A DNA stretch of 64,000 bases from Sapria himalayana (Eukaryota; Streptophyta; Magnoliopsida; Malpighiales; Rafflesiaceae), in contig JAREIK010002450.1 in assembly GCA_029783825.1 (NCBI GenBank), positions 459,001-523,000 of the forward strand, read 5' to 3'. The notes beneath the pieces were generated by a model. That model saw only the letters and a program-made list of their open reading frames with translations. It was not told the DNA's origin and ran no database searches. The position numbers were made by a program, and so were the translations under genes. This document shows positions 12,109 through 24,642 of this stretch, piece by piece (position 1 is the first letter of the stretch; each line of letters begins with the position of its first letter).

Positions 12109-12151
12109 TAGAGGTGTCTAATGGGCTGGCCCGGCCCGTTTGACACCTCTA
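12109..12151. mobile_element. 43-bp head-to-head pair of hAT ends
   Basis: It begins TAGAGGTGTCTAATGGGC, passes through GGCCCGG and ends CCCGTTTGACACCTCTA: a left end joined directly to a right end, nearly palindromic (about 18 of 21 positions pair). The flanks AACCAAAC and AGTTATAG do not match, so there is no target duplication. It sits exactly where the transposase relic to its right begins. Confidence 0.8.
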
Positions 12152-13283
12152 AGTTATAGTAAGACTCTGGGTATGGATATGAATACATATTCAAAGATGC
12201 TGATTTCTTTATTTAATTAATTAGAGATAAATAACAAGGTGGTATATTGAATATGAGCGAGTTTTTTTGATACTTAGATATTAATTATTATTTTATCATA
12301 TCATATGATGATAATAAGAATTTCAATATTTTATTTTGATAAGAATCATATGAATCAACTTATCTCATGTTATCTAAAAAAACATATAATCTACTAACCC
12401 TTCAAGTGTCTAGCATAACATTGAAGTCTGATTTTTCTATGATAACTAATATTATTTTAGATAAAAGATTGAAATTACAACTAGATATCATAAAAACAAT
12501 TATATGCATGAAGAATTGCAAACATTTATGATTGAGCATTCATGATATGGTAGAAGAATTATTGACGGATGTTGATTCATGAGATATGAAGATTAAGAAT
12601 ATTAAGAATACTACTAGCGATATATTCAGATGCATACATGATGATGAAGTTTTATATATGTATCCGTACTACTATACAACAAACACCAATTAATAATTCA
12701 TGTAATTTTTAATTTTTTTTGTACGATGCAATATTGACATTATCATTATTTTGTTGCTTTTACCATTTATTTATATCATTACGATTTATGCATTATTACA
12801 CTTATTATCTTATTAGTTATATTTTATTTCATCATAATTATAATGTGTATCAGTATATATATCATTGTATCCTTTTGATAATGAAATAAAATAAGTTTTT
12901 TATTTGAGTTGAACATAATCGTGAATATCAATTTTTTTAAAATTATTTATTGCACTTAATATTCTGAAGTATAATATTTTTAATAAATAATTCAATACAA
13001 AATTAAAATTTTAAAATATTTTAAATTTTATTTTTTTTCTATTTTCTACCCAAAATCAAAATGTCCAAATCTCACACAATGCGGCAAGGACAAGCACTTC
13101 TTTGCATGGCCCAACACTACTGAGGGCCAAACAAGCCATGTTAAGCCTGGTGTTTGGTAGTCATATTGTACCGGGCATAGCATAGTTGTACAACACGACC
13201 ACACAAAAAAAGGCTATGTTGACACGATCGAGCCATACAAAAAAGAGGCATGTTAGCATGACATAACATATTTGACATCTCTA
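12152..13283 (+). pseudogene. C-terminal hAT transposase relic with right terminus
   Basis: From 12152 the sequence follows the hAT transposase at about 48340 onward: GTAGTAAGACTCTGG...GGATATGAATACATATTCAAAG, then the SEL-x-x-YLD-x-x-Y dimerisation start (ATGAGCGAG... near 12255) and the FSx...DKRxRL-type block near 12440-12480. A GC-rich subterminal stretch (13080-13270) ends in ATTTGACATCTCTA at 13283. Everything before the dimerisation region is missing. Stops are frequent. Confidence 0.65.
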
Positions 13284-13706
13284 TACATTATCAACTTAGT
13301 CACATATTACTGACCAAGTTAAGAATATATTATTATAGTTTTATGGGTATTTGGAGTCTAAAGTGTGAAACATATTTATTATGAAAACTTATCAAAACTT
13401 AATATCATATACACTAGTCTGGCTTAAATAAGAAATTATTTAATCTAATATATTCACATGTATATAAACCTAGTGAAGATGTGACCAGATAGAAAATTAG
13501 ATATTTGATAACTTTTATTTCATATTGATTGAGATACATAAATATATTTTTTTGTGATAATATATTATAATATACATTAAATCAATTCAGCATCTACTAT
13601 ATGAAATACATGATTATATATTTGATTTATTGCATTGATATACCCCAACAAAATGAGACTACTAAAAGGAATAATAAATAATTGATTGAGACAGATTGGG
13701 CACACA
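13284..13706 (+). mobile_element. copia integrase relic
   Basis: At 13634-13669 the + strand reads IDIPQQNETTKR, matching the integrase block DTPQQNxVAERK of the copia family scattered through this window. It is cut off at 13707 by a hAT element. The rest of the stretch is AT-rich copia sequence without a readable frame. Confidence 0.55.
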
Positions 13707-13957
13707 AAGAGGTGTTAACGAGCCTGGATGGGTCACCATGCTGTGCCAGGCCGGGCAGGGCACGCCATAGTTATCTTGTTGTGCCTGGCATGACACGACT
13801 TGAGAGAGCTATGCCGGCAGGCCATGCTGGCCAGCTTGTACCCGGTTTGCGCCCGGTCATGTCTGGACTTGTTGGGGTTCGACAGGGTCGAGCTATTTTG
13901 GCCTTTTAGGAATTGGGTCATCTCAAACTTCAGAGTTATTATAAATTTTAATACTAC

Positions 13958-13985
13958 AATTAAATTAATTAATTAATTAATTAAA
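13958..13985. repeat. (TTAA)n microsatellite
   Basis: About six TTAA/AATT units inside the hAT 3' region. Confidence 0.85.
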
Positions 13986-14281
13986 TTCATAAAATTACTA
14001 ACAACTAAAAACTAACAATTTACACTTAAAAACACATAAAAATTACAAAATAAAAAAGTGAGACCAAGATTAAATAATTAAAATATAAAAAATAATATAA
14101 TAATGATAAATTCATAAACATAACATATGAATCTAATTCCATAAGTGTGTGAATAAATAAAGCTGAAAGAAAATAAAAAAAATAGTTAGCTTAAGCCTCT
14201 AAGTCAAGTGACAAAAATAAATAAATAAAGACAATCTAAAAATAATAAATGATAAATCTCGTTAGCGTATAATTAATGATA

Positions 14282-15640
14282 GTATCAATATCATTAGTAG
14301 TAGGCCGTAGATAGTAAAGTATACTCAGCTTAATGCCTCAATCTCATCTCAGTTATCAATCATCATCAAAATCTCATGAATCATAATCAGCAACCAACTC
14401 CTCCACTTCTGCTGTAGTTACAACATGATATTGGATGTCTAAGTTTGAATCTTTCAAATCCTTCATGCATGATAATACCTCAATAATATTTGATCATAAT
14501 TTTGATCTTTTATTTAAAATCATATTTGCTACAATAAAAAAAGTAAACTTCAGTGCTATGCTCAACACCGGAAGAGTCAGTAAATTTCGTGTCATCTTAT
14601 ACAACACGGGATAAGTGGACTTATATGATTTTCACAATTTTAAAATATCAAAGTTTTTATTATCGGTATGTGATAGGATTAAATAGTAATTGATATCTAA
14701 CTACTGAGATAACTCATTCATTTTTGACGGTCCACCTAGTCATTTTTTCCTAGTTAACTGAATGGAGAAGTCATCATCTATGAATATGGTATTCATGTTT
14801 GTATTTGGAGCTTCATTGCTACTACTACTATACCTAGTACCGTATTATGTAAATAACTCAATTAATTATTCGTGAATGAACTATTTAGGTTGGGCTTCTT
14901 GGTTTATGCACGATGATATTTATGTCAAAATATTTTTTATCCATTTCAATCTAATCGTAGGGTCCATGAGGCAACCATGCATTAAATAGACGAGATAGTG
15001 GATTAATATTTTAAGTACTTGCTTTTTATCTCTAAAACAATATCGTTAAATGTCAGGTCATCTCTAATTTTCTTAAACATGCTACTAATATTGAATATTC
15101 ACCTTCAAGCAGTGAGAGTATACACTAACGAACACATGTTCGTCGTGTCATAAAAATTTTTCAGGAATTTTATAAATAAAATTTATGTAGCCCAGTTAAT
15201 ATCGTTAATAATAAGTTCGTTACTCTTACTATTAGCGTAGTCGGATATCACGTATTTGTATCTAACATATAATTTTAATATAAATTATATGTAATTTCAA
15301 CGGTGTCTCACATCCGATTAAAATTTTTCTTTCTTAAGATCCACAAACAAACATACATTATCGAACTTTTATTGTCTGCGAGACATGAAAAAATTTAGTG
15401 AGTTACATATATTTTCTAAAGTGAGAGAAACAACCTTAATTTTTGCTTTTATAATGAGGTTAATGATGTAACATATGTATCTGACGTAGAAAATCTCTTA
15501 TAATAATTTATCTCTGATAGTCTTAACAAACATATTAATGGTTACGCTATTATTATATGTATTATTGAATATGATACTATATATTTTATTTTGAATATTA
15601 TATTCTCTAAAGATTCTCATTATATACTCATACATGGTCG
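14282..15640 (-). pseudogene. truncated hAT transposase relic
   Basis: It covers only the C-terminal half of the transposase, minus strand, homologous along its length to 209-3300. The SS-rich acidic linker lies near 14800-14850 and the CHxINLxxQ-type block near 15440-15490. Frames are broken. Confidence 0.6.
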
Positions 15641-15695
15641 AGTCAGGCTGTGTTTCGGGCCGGGCCCAAGCTGCCCGGCCTGTTTGACATCTTTA

Positions 15696-18581
15696 AACCA
15701 AATCTTATCCTAATTATTTAGCATTGACTATGATAAATCTTACTAGAAGATATAAATACCTTTTATTTTATTAAAATTTAGGATCTTATGTTTTATTTTA
15801 TGTGAAAAAATATTTCTGGTTAGATTTGAGTATTTAATATAATGATTGATCTTGATGGGAAGATAGATTGAATGACTATTAGGATATTTTTGTACCAATA
15901 ATCATAATGGTATTCATTATATTTTTATTATTGTTAACAACTTTTCACCAATGGTTTTCTGGTTAGCTTGATATAGAAAAAATTCTTTCTTGGAGATCTT
16001 TAAGAAGATATACATATAAAACAGTCATTATGATTTAATGCATGAATTATTATAGTTTCTTTATTTTTTTTTATTTTTTGTATTTTTGATGGGAATATTC
16101 GAATTATTGTAGAGATGTTTATGGTTGATGACAACAAGCATTCATGATAATAGGTGTGTGATGGCTACGTATGATAATCATATTGTCCATTGGTAGCTTG
16201 TGGCAGTGTCATTGAGCAACAACCTTAGGTGATGTACAATAACACATGGTGGTACACAGTGGTGCATGGTGGTGCACGATAGTTTTTTTGAGTAGAAACC
16301 CTAACTAGTAGTTTGTTAAATTTATAAAAATATAAAAATGAGAGTTGGCAGAAAATCCCAACTAAATATAGTTTTTTATTTGGAGTAATCATAATTTATG
16401 GTATAGTATGATAAGAGATTATTATAACAGAGGCATATTGAGGATAATGATAATTCAATGTACCAACTATAAGAGGTTGAACAATACTAGAGATAATTAT
16501 TAGAAATTATATTTAGAGAGGTCAAAAGCATTACACAATATTGAAATATACATATAGACTATTAGAGCTATTTAGGAATCCTCATAGTGTTTATAAACCA
16601 TGAAATACTTTAGAGAGGAATATATAAAATTTCTTTCTAAGATAATACTATATTATTATTTTTTTAAGGTATTATTGATTATTTCATTCATACATTCATT
16701 TCAGGCTTCTATATTATTGATACATGAGATAATATTGAGTTAGTAACTACGAGACTTGATCATCCAAGATTTAGAATTTATTTTAGGAGAGAGGGGCATA
16801 CCTAGCTTGCTTATATGAGAGCTAAGTCTATCATGAAGCCAATTAATTCAGTAGTCAGTCTATCTGATCTTGATCTTATAATTGCTTTCTGAATGACACA
16901 TATGAGCTACACTTTTTTTTTTGAGTTGGGCAGTAACATGCATCGAAAATAGATTCATGATATGATTTTGTACATTTTTTAGAGATAATTTTGCCTATTG
17001 AAAAAAATATTAGATATATACTTATTTTGAGATTTATTATACATGTAGAATTTGTGATGACGATGATTATTACTGGTGAGATACTTTGGATCTGATATGT
17101 ACTTGAGGATATTAAGTACAATTTATCCCCCTATACTATTGTTTCATGTGATAGTTAGACATTAGAACAATTAACTTTTAATCTAGTATTTTACTAGTGA
17201 ATAAAGTACATAAAGGTTATACTAGGGAAGAAGATTCATTATAAAACTATTATTACAACATATAATCAAATAATAGAGTAGTCAACATATATAGTCACAA
17301 ATATCTTGAAGATGCCTTAGCTTACATTTTTTTCTTCTAAACTTGGTTTTTTATATTTGTACTCACTAGTTTAATATGTGATGTTATTGTTTTTTGCTAG
17401 TCTATTGTATTTTTTATTTTTCTTTCTGTTATGATGATGAGAGTATCCAGTCTTTGGGATGTCCTAATAGGATTGTCCATTATATAAGGTTGTTATTTGT
17501 ATGTTTTATCATATATTTATTATTATTATTATTAAATATTATTTAATAATAATATTTAATAAAAATATTATTTAATAAAAATATTAAAAAATTCAGAAGT
17601 GATAATACATTAAAATATATGTTAAATCATTTTAATACTTATGTATGAATAATAAGATTATACATCAGATTTATTGTATTGATACACTATAAGAGAATAA
17701 GGTTGCTGAAAATAAAAATAAATATCTGATTGAGCTAATTCAGATACTTCTAATTAAAAAGTGTGTTTTGAATTAGTTTTTGTGTGACATAATTTTAATT
17801 ATAATTTAATTCATCAATCTTATACTCTTTTATATTATTTTTCAGTATATAATATTTTAGATCTTACATCTCAGAAAGAAGATATTTAACTTGTTTCACA
17901 GAATTTTTGAATGCATTTGTGTTGTCCTCAATTAATATTCAGGATGAAATAAGTTGACATTCATTGACTTGAGATGTGCTTTCCTTGGATATTCAAGCAT
18001 CCAAAAAAGATATAAATATTTTTTTTAAGAGATTAATAGAATTTTAGTGGGTGTAAACGCCATTTGTTTTGACCTAGACTTGTTTTTCAGCGAGCTTAAG
18101 AAGAGTAAATTCAGATATTACGCTTGAATTCATTATTCTTTTTTTCTTATTTGTAGCCCTACCTGAACCTCTAATTAATAGAATTATTCACTTGCTAGGT
18201 ATATTTGATCTTTTTTAACACTTAATATGTTGTTATTTACCAATTAAATTTAAAGCATGTTGATAGTAGGAAAAATGAAAAATTTTTGGGTAGGAATATC
18301 TTTTTCAGACTCATAAAACACATTTGTCCACAAGTTTTTCTTCATACAAACTTATATTGAGTTAGTAATTAGTAGACTTTCCTATCTAAGACTTAGTCTA
18401 TACTAAGAGAAAGAAACATAACCTGCCTGCTCAGACGAGATGAGCATGCTAAAAAATCATATGATCTTGTAACTAGTTTTTTTGTTCTTGACTAGGATGA
18501 TGTTAGATAATGATGAAAAAGATGCTTGTTCTCTACTCTAATGATATGTGAGAACTAATATTTTGATATTGTAGAAGGCTT
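15696..18581 (+). mobile_element. decayed plus-strand copia (leader, internal, integrase)
   Basis: Segments recur in the same order in other copies. A leader with GTGGTGCATGGTGGTGCACG repeats (16230-16290) is shared with 29440-29580. An internal block (TAGAGCTATTTAGGAATCCT...GAGAGGAATATATAAAATTT, 16560-16640) is shared with 34800-34870 and 60090-60160. Integrase follows at 17655-17720 (HQIYCID then ENKVAEN) and AFLGYSSIQKRYKYF at 17979-18023. An LTR-like stretch with TATTATAAGG-type TATA lies near 17440-17500. No intact frame. Confidence 0.55.
17516..17585. repeat. TTA/AAT-rich microsatellite
   Basis: TTATTATTATTATTATTAAA followed by imperfect ATTTAATAATAATATT repeats, within the copia relic. 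Confidence 0.8.
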
Positions 18582-19137
18582 AGAAGCACGAACACGGGGA
18601 TACGACACAACATGATATGAGAATACGATAAAATTTTAAAAAACTAGGATACAGATATGATTAGGATATTACATGATAAAAAACTAGCCTACAGAATCAT
18701 GCCCCCCCAGCCTACCGAATCGCGCCCCCGCCACCTTAATGAATCATGCCCCCCTCCCCCATCTCCTCTCCACCACCTGATAGAATTGTGCCCACTGTCT
18801 TCCCACAGATTCGCGCTCCCTGCCTTTCCACAAAATTGTGCTCACTCCCGCCGCCCCACAGAATCATGCCTCTTGTCTCTCCACAGAATCGTGCTCACTT
18901 CTGTCTCCCCACAGAATTGGCCATTCGGCATCATGGGCAATGTTGGCCACTTGACGTCATTAGACGTCGGCCACTCGGCATAGATACGACATCCGATGCA
19001 TTTGTCTGATATGTCATATGGTGTATCGGATACGGATTGGTCAACGATATGCCATGTGGCGTATCGGACACGTATCCGTGCCGTGTCCACGTGTCCGACA
19101 CGTGAACATGGCTATAGGGAGCCGTATCTGTGCTTCC
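18582..19137. mobile_element. G-box MITE family member inserted in a copia RT
   Basis: The ends AGAAGCACGAACACGG and CCGTATCTGTGCTTCC are inverted. The 5' segment ACTAGGATACAGATATGATT and the 3' segment GTGGCGTATCGGACACGTAT match the element at 44626. The middle (18700-18915) is a C-rich minisatellite of CCACAGAATCRTGC-type units. The flanks TTGTAGAAGGCT and TTGGTGGAAGGT look like a decayed target duplication, and copia RT coding resumes on the far side. Confidence 0.68.
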
Positions 19138-19560
19138 TTGGTGGAAGGTCTATTGTTGGTTGTAGGTTGATGTTTATTGTTAAGATATGTCCAGATTGAA
19201 AGGTAGATCACTTTAATGCTAGACTTGTAGCAAAAGGATTCACTAAGATATTTGATGTGAACAAGCACTTTGATTAGTCTCCATGATCAAGATGACTTTA
19301 GTATGAATTCGTATTTACTTTGCAGTATCTCACATTTGATGGATACATCAACTAAACGTGAAAAATATATTTTTTTACAGTGATCTAGAAGAGGAGTGTA
19401 TGCGGGGCAACCATCTTAGTTTTAAGTAGTAAGTCAAATATAATTTGCAGATTATAAAAGATATTATATGTCATGCAGTAGTGACTAAAAGTGTAGTTTG
19501 TGAGATTTTTATAGACAACCATTTCTTTTGGGTTACACGTGTATTATTAATTTTTTTTTG
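19137..19560 (+). pseudogene. copia reverse transcriptase relic
   Basis: The + strand reads GGRSIVGCRLMFIVKICPD, then HFNARLVAKGFTKIFDVNKH. These match the start of copia RT (IGCRWVFxVKxxxDG, RLKARLVAKGFTQxxGxDY). A weak LxxLYxL-type continuation runs to about 19500. The N-terminal part of the same domain (LYSNDM-EL) lies before the MITE at about 18530-18560. Confidence 0.68.
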
Positions 19561-22500
19561 TTTTCTTGAAATAGTTATCTTTGTTGAATGATTTTTTTTT
19601 GATTTCCTATTTGAATTATATTTTGATTACGAGATGATGTGTTTGGATCATCAATCTCAATGAATACTTTCAGACTTAGTTTTAGATGAATGATCTTGAG
19701 ATGCTCATATGCTTTGTTGGCATGAAAATAATTTATTCTATGAGTGATATTATTTTATCACTTAAGAGATGTGTATTCAATATTTTTATAAGGATTAATT
19801 TTTTGAGTAGTGCTCTAGCATATATTCCTATTGATTTAATTTCAACTTCACTTGTAAATTGTAATGCTACCCATATAGCTGTCTTAATTACTTATTGTAG
19901 AATTGTGATAAAATTAATTATTTGATTATGATCAAACTAGATATAACATATGTAATTAATATAACTAGATATTTTCTAGAATTTTCTCAATAAGTTTATT
20001 TTGACATAACTTTTCATATATTTAAATATGTGAATTTCTTGGGCAATTGAGATCTTTTTTGGGATCATGAACACTTCCAGTTAATTGTGTATTTATTTTA
20101 GTGTTGGTCACTAGCATGCTCATAAAGGTGATCTACAATATAATTTTATATTTTTTTGGAGTTAATCTTATTTCTTGGAAATGTAATAGACAAGTAGTTG
20201 TTTTAAGATCAAATGTAGAATTAGAATTTTGAGTAATATTAATAAATACTTATGAAATATTGTAGATATGTCATTTGCTTAAGGCGATCAAGTATGTCCT
20301 CTTTTCTCTTACTATATTTTAATATGATTGTCAGTTATTGATACATATATTTTTTAATCTAGTATTTTAGAAATAGACGAAACTAACTTATAGAGATAAA
20401 TCACCAATTCCTAAGAGAAAAAATTTAAGAAGAAATCATTACTATAATTTACCTTCATATAGTAGTGTGTCTAACAAACTTTTTTTTTTTTGAAGGCCTT
20501 TTTGAGGCATGTGTTTTTATTCTTTTTTCTAAGCTTTGTGTTGTTGACTCATAGAACTAACTAGAAGGGTGTAGTGAGATATACATGCTGAATATTGGAG
20601 CATGTAGGGGTCATCATAGAATTTATTCACCGTGACAATTAGAGAAGAGTTATGCAAAACTACTCTCTAAGGTGATAATATATTATTTCTTTCTTTCAGG
20701 TATAATTGGATGTTTCACCTATACCATCGCTTCATTCACTTGGATTATTTACACATAAATAAATATTCAGTTCATTGATCATCATATTTTATTTGTTATA
20801 TTATTTTCTTATTCTGTAAATATTATTAAAACTAATGATATTTTCTAAAGATATTAGATATGATACTATTTAACTTGAATTATTATTATTATTATTTCGT
20901 ATCATGCTCATTTTTCGTTAGTCTGTTTATTCTATGTAAGTTATTTTTTGGATAACTCAATTATGTTTTATCAAGAGATTATAGGATAATTTTATTTGAG
21001 ATTGAACATGCTAAATTATATGTTGTATTTTCAATTGTAAAATCTATCTCTATATGTTTGATTGTTTTAAATCTATTACTTGTACATTTTCAGTTTAATC
21101 ACTTATCACTAATTAAATTAAGTATATTTTTTTCAAATCATAATGATATTTTGATCATAAAGTATGAGATATATCAGTTATAAAAGCTAACTAGAACTTC
21201 CTATCTTATATGGTAGTATGGGTTTAGTAGAGATTTATTCTATCTGATATGTTTAAACATATGAGGACTTAGTATAAATATGACTAGTGATGGATTTAAG
21301 TTTCTGATTAATTTTGTTGATAATTGCTTATGATATACATTAATATATTTATAAAGTGACAAATCATAAGTTTTTTATATTTTTTTACAAAATAATAAAA
21401 ATTCAATTTCATAAAAAATATTAAAAAAATAAAGTAATATTACTTTAGAATATATTTTAGATTGATATACTACTTATTATATTAATTTTGAGATAATTCA
21501 CTAGAATTTTTTTATTAATATATTCTAATAGAATGAGTTTGTTGAAAGAGAATAAATTTTTGATTAAGATAACTCATATATTTTTGTTTGAAAATTGTAT
21601 TTCAAAATATTTTTGGAAAGAAATGAATTTAAACATAATTTACCTTGTCAGTTAGATCTATTTTTTTCTCAATTTTCAGTGAATATTCTTTAAGATCTTA
21701 AATTTTAGAGAAGTTATTTAATTTGTATTATAGAGCTTTTGTATGCATTTTATTTGTCCTCAATCTATCTCCAATAAAGGAAAAGTTGATATTTAGGATA
21801 TTGAGATATGTGTTTTTTGAATATTTTAGTATCAAAAGAGGATGCAAATATTTCTTATTAAAGATTAATATGATTTTAGTGAGTGTTAATATTATTATTT
21901 TGATTATTATTATTTATTTTATAAGCATATATAGAGTGTAAATCTAAATGTTGTATCTGAATTTATTATCTTTCATCCCTTACATGTAACTTTGCTTGAA
22001 CTACCAATTCGTAGAGAGATTCATAAATCAACTACATCTATGCATGTTGGTACTTACAATAATGTTACTCTCTTGAATTCATTATATTTATTAACACATG
22101 AATATCATATTTAGTTTAGAGAGAATGAAGTTCTTTGAGTAGAAATATCTTGTCCAGACTCAGATGATGTGATAGTTCACGAGTCTTCACTAGTACAAAT
22201 TCTTATTAAGTAGACAACTAGGTGACTTGTTCACCAGGACTTAGTCTATACTTGGATATAGAGATATGCCAAGCTTTCTTAGACAAAAAACAAGCATTCT
22301 AAAGAACTAAACAATATTGTTGCTAATTCTTTTGATATTTACCTTCTGATTGATTTATCTAAGAGATAAAAGAATTGTATTCATTATCCAATTAGATTGG
22401 TTTTGTCATACTATCACATTTTTTTTTATTTTTTTTTTATTTTTCTTGATGGTACTAATATATTTAGTTTTTTCTAAGATATTATTTCATATAGGATGAT

Positions 22501-22737
22501 TCCAAATCATGATTAAAGGGATGCGTGCCCTTCACTTAAATTAAACCTGTAAATTAGTATGACATTTTGGAAAGTCGATTGTTTATTGTACGTGGATATT
22601 CACGATGATGACATGTCCATGCAAGAAGATAAATCATATCAAGAGGAGATTTGTAGTGAGAGGATATCATAGTATTTGAATTGCAAGACACACTAGGATG
22701 CGAACTTTTTTTGGGGTTTTGTGGTGCAAGACACAAT
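19561..22737 (+). mobile_element. decayed plus-strand copia (internal, integrase, linker)
   Basis: The block order repeats that of the copy at 15696: the internal segment near 20590-20700, AT-rich sequence, the integrase relic near 21505-21560 (NEFVERE), then the linker at 21800-21860 with VFFEYFSIKRGCKYFL (family: FLGYSSxQKGYxCY). 21990-22737 is a hinge-like stretch with no frame. 19561-20400 shows nothing recognisable beyond AT-rich sequence. Confidence 0.52.
21723..21941 (+). pseudogene. copia integrase C-terminal/linker fragment
   Basis: The 72-codon open frame includes LRYVFFEYFSIKRGCKYFLL and NMILVSVNII, aligned with the copia motif in which the integrase C-terminus reads xCVFLGYSxxQKGYKCY. 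It is a chance-open remnant and has no start or end of its own. Confidence 0.6.
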
Positions 22738-23280
22738 TAGAGATGTCAAATGAGCTGTGTCATGCCGGACACAATTTGAGAGGCTTATCATGCCATGCTC
22801 GATATGACACAATAATCAGGCTGGCAGCTTGATATGACAAGGTTGACCCGATAAATACCGGGGCATGCTGGGGCATATTGCGGACTGTGATGTTTGGGCT
22901 GGTTCATGCTAGAATGAATTGTTTTTTTTTTTTAAATTATCTGGTTGTGATCGATTATGTAAGCGATATCTGACTTACATGGTAGTTAAAAGAAACTGTC
23001 TCATTGGATGGTCACTCGACGAGACTAGACTCGTAACCCTATGCCTAACCGTAGTTGGTCTTGGGTCATCAAGTTGGTGAATTGTGCCAACGAGCTAGGT
23101 ATGTGGGTCATGCCTGGCTCGACACAGGGTATGATTTATACCTACCTAGCTCAACAAGAGCTGTGCCATGAGCTGACATGGTCCATGACCAAGCATGAAG
23201 TGTAGTGCTGGGCTAGGCACAATTGGACCAAGTGGTGATGTGGGTTGTGGCTTGGCCTTCTGGCCCAATTGACACCTCTA
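22738..23280. mobile_element. 543-bp non-autonomous hAT element
   Basis: It starts TAGAGATGTCAAATGAGC and ends CCCAATTGACACCTCTA, with flanking 8-bp direct repeats GACACAAT (22730-22737) and GGCACAAT (23281-23288), one mismatch. It is GC-richer than its surroundings, and no coding sequence remains. It shares its termini with the larger hAT elements, so it is a deletion derivative mobilised in trans. Confidence 0.82.
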
Positions 23281-23480
23281 GGCACAATTAATGTACAAAT
23301 ATTTTTTGAAGTGCATTATATCTAATATATATATAAATTATATATTTGATTAAATATTATATATAATTTTTATATATTATTGAAATAAAATAAAATATGA
23401 CAAACATAAAAAATAAAATGTATTAATATTTTATATGAACACAAATATTTAAAGTTATAAATTAAAATAATTAAATTTTA
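23281..23480. other. AT-rich, nothing recognised
   Basis: Low-complexity AT sequence between the hAT derivative and the microsatellite. Confidence 0.6.
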
Positions 23481-23483
23481 AAA

Positions 23484-23800
23484 TCTAATATATATATGTA
23501 TGTATATATATAGATGTATGCGTATATATATGTATGTACATATCTATTCCATACATATACATATATGCACATATGTATAATATATATATATATATATATT
23601 ATACATATGTGCATATATGTATATACATACATATGCATGCATTTATGTATATGTATATACATTTTTATATGTATGTATGCATATATACATACATATATAC
23701 CCACACACACATGTTTATAGATGTATATATTGATTTATGTATGTACACACACACACACACATATATATGTACATATATATACATGTATATGTATATATGG
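23484..23800. repeat. TATG/TACA/CA compound microsatellite
   Basis: Irregular runs of TATG, TACA, (AT)n and (CA)n over about 300 bp. Open frames in it are repeat artefacts. Confidence 0.93.
23555..23624. repeat. 70-bp perfect palindrome
   Basis: Checked base by base. The left arm ATATACATATATGCACATAT continues into an (AT)n centre at 23589/23590 and mirrors exactly to ATATGTGCATATATGTATAT. It breaks at 23554/23625. It could extrude as a cruciform. Confidence 0.93.
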
Positions 23801-23989
23801 ATGAATGAGCTGGTGCAACTCTTTTGTGGAATGAGCTATCAATGCTCATTCATGGAACTAGCTATCACAGCTAGTTCTAGAGATGAGGTGTTTTAGGGCT
23901 AGACTTTCTGGTAACTTATGCACCTTTTAGAAATCATTCTGCCTTGTCCTAGGCGAAGTGTTTTTTTCAAGGCATCATTGTGGCCATGC

Positions 23990-24320
23990 ATTAGCTATGC
24001 TTGAGACAAATCTTTAATAATTATGGGGGATACACTTATACATTCGGTGTAAACTACCAAGACATTTAGTCTTTAGTGACCAACATTACCTCAATGTATT
24101 TTTATTTTCTTTGCAACATCTCATAATTGGTGAATGCATTAGCTAGACATACAGAATGTATTTTTTGAAGGTGACATTGAGGAAGAAATGCATATAGAGC
24201 AGTCACATTAGTTGAGCAGTACAATGAGATGTAATTTATAAATTATGGAATATATTGTACGACATGAAATAATTATGGAGAGTTTGATTTGTGAGGTTTT
24301 CACAAGTAGTCACCTTATAT
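23990..24320 (+). pseudogene. copia reverse transcriptase relic
   Basis: The + strand contains DIQNVFFEGDIEEEMHIEQS near 24150-24210, the copia RT motif LDVKNAFLHGDLxEEVYMEQP. It is preceded by an SLQHLIIGE-like remnant. The relic is cut at 24328 by the next hAT. Confidence 0.68.
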
Positions 24321-24582
24321 GACTTACTAGAGGTGGTGAGTGGGCCGGGAAGCTTAGGCATGATACGAGGCACAACTTGACTGAGTTGTGTCTGGTCCAG
24401 CATGACACAATCCAAAACCGTGCCTAGACTTCGGTCATGCCGGCCCAAGGCACGAGTCGTTCTGTGCTGGGCCATAGGCTGCCATGCCTCGTGCTGGGCC
24501 AGACATGACCCACATGCTTGGCTATTTGTCATGGTTTATCGACCGTGCCTACATTTTATCTCTCCTTTCTAGAATTTGAGTA

Positions 24583-24606
24583 TTTATTTATTTATTTATT
24601 TATTTT
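24583..24606. repeat. (TTTA)n microsatellite
   Basis: Six TTTA units in the hAT leader. Confidence 0.9.
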
Positions 24607-24642
24607 TCAACATACTTAGATTATTTAAAACAAACTAAAAAA

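Larger units (their letters stand above)
13707..15695 (-). mobile_element. internally deleted hAT element (non-autonomous)
   Basis: The left end is AAGAGGTGTTAACGAGCC (13707) and the right end GGCCTGTTTGACATCTTTA (to 15695), with GC-rich subterminal blocks at 13710-13910 and 15630-15690. The interior (14282-15630) aligns with the transposase relic at 209-3300 on the same strand. At about 15640 it jumps directly to the subterminal sequence, dropping what corresponds to 3300-4850 there: the N-terminal half of the transposase and the leader. Target duplication not clear. Confidence 0.7.

Noticed and set aside
18657..19090. Overlapping Pro/Ser/Cys-rich frames on both strands
   Set aside because: They lie in the C-rich minisatellite of the MITE and in its inverted ends; no domain.
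23471..23896. Open frames of 68-120 codons on both strands
   Set aside because: They are translations of the TATG/CA microsatellite (Tyr/Ile/His runs).
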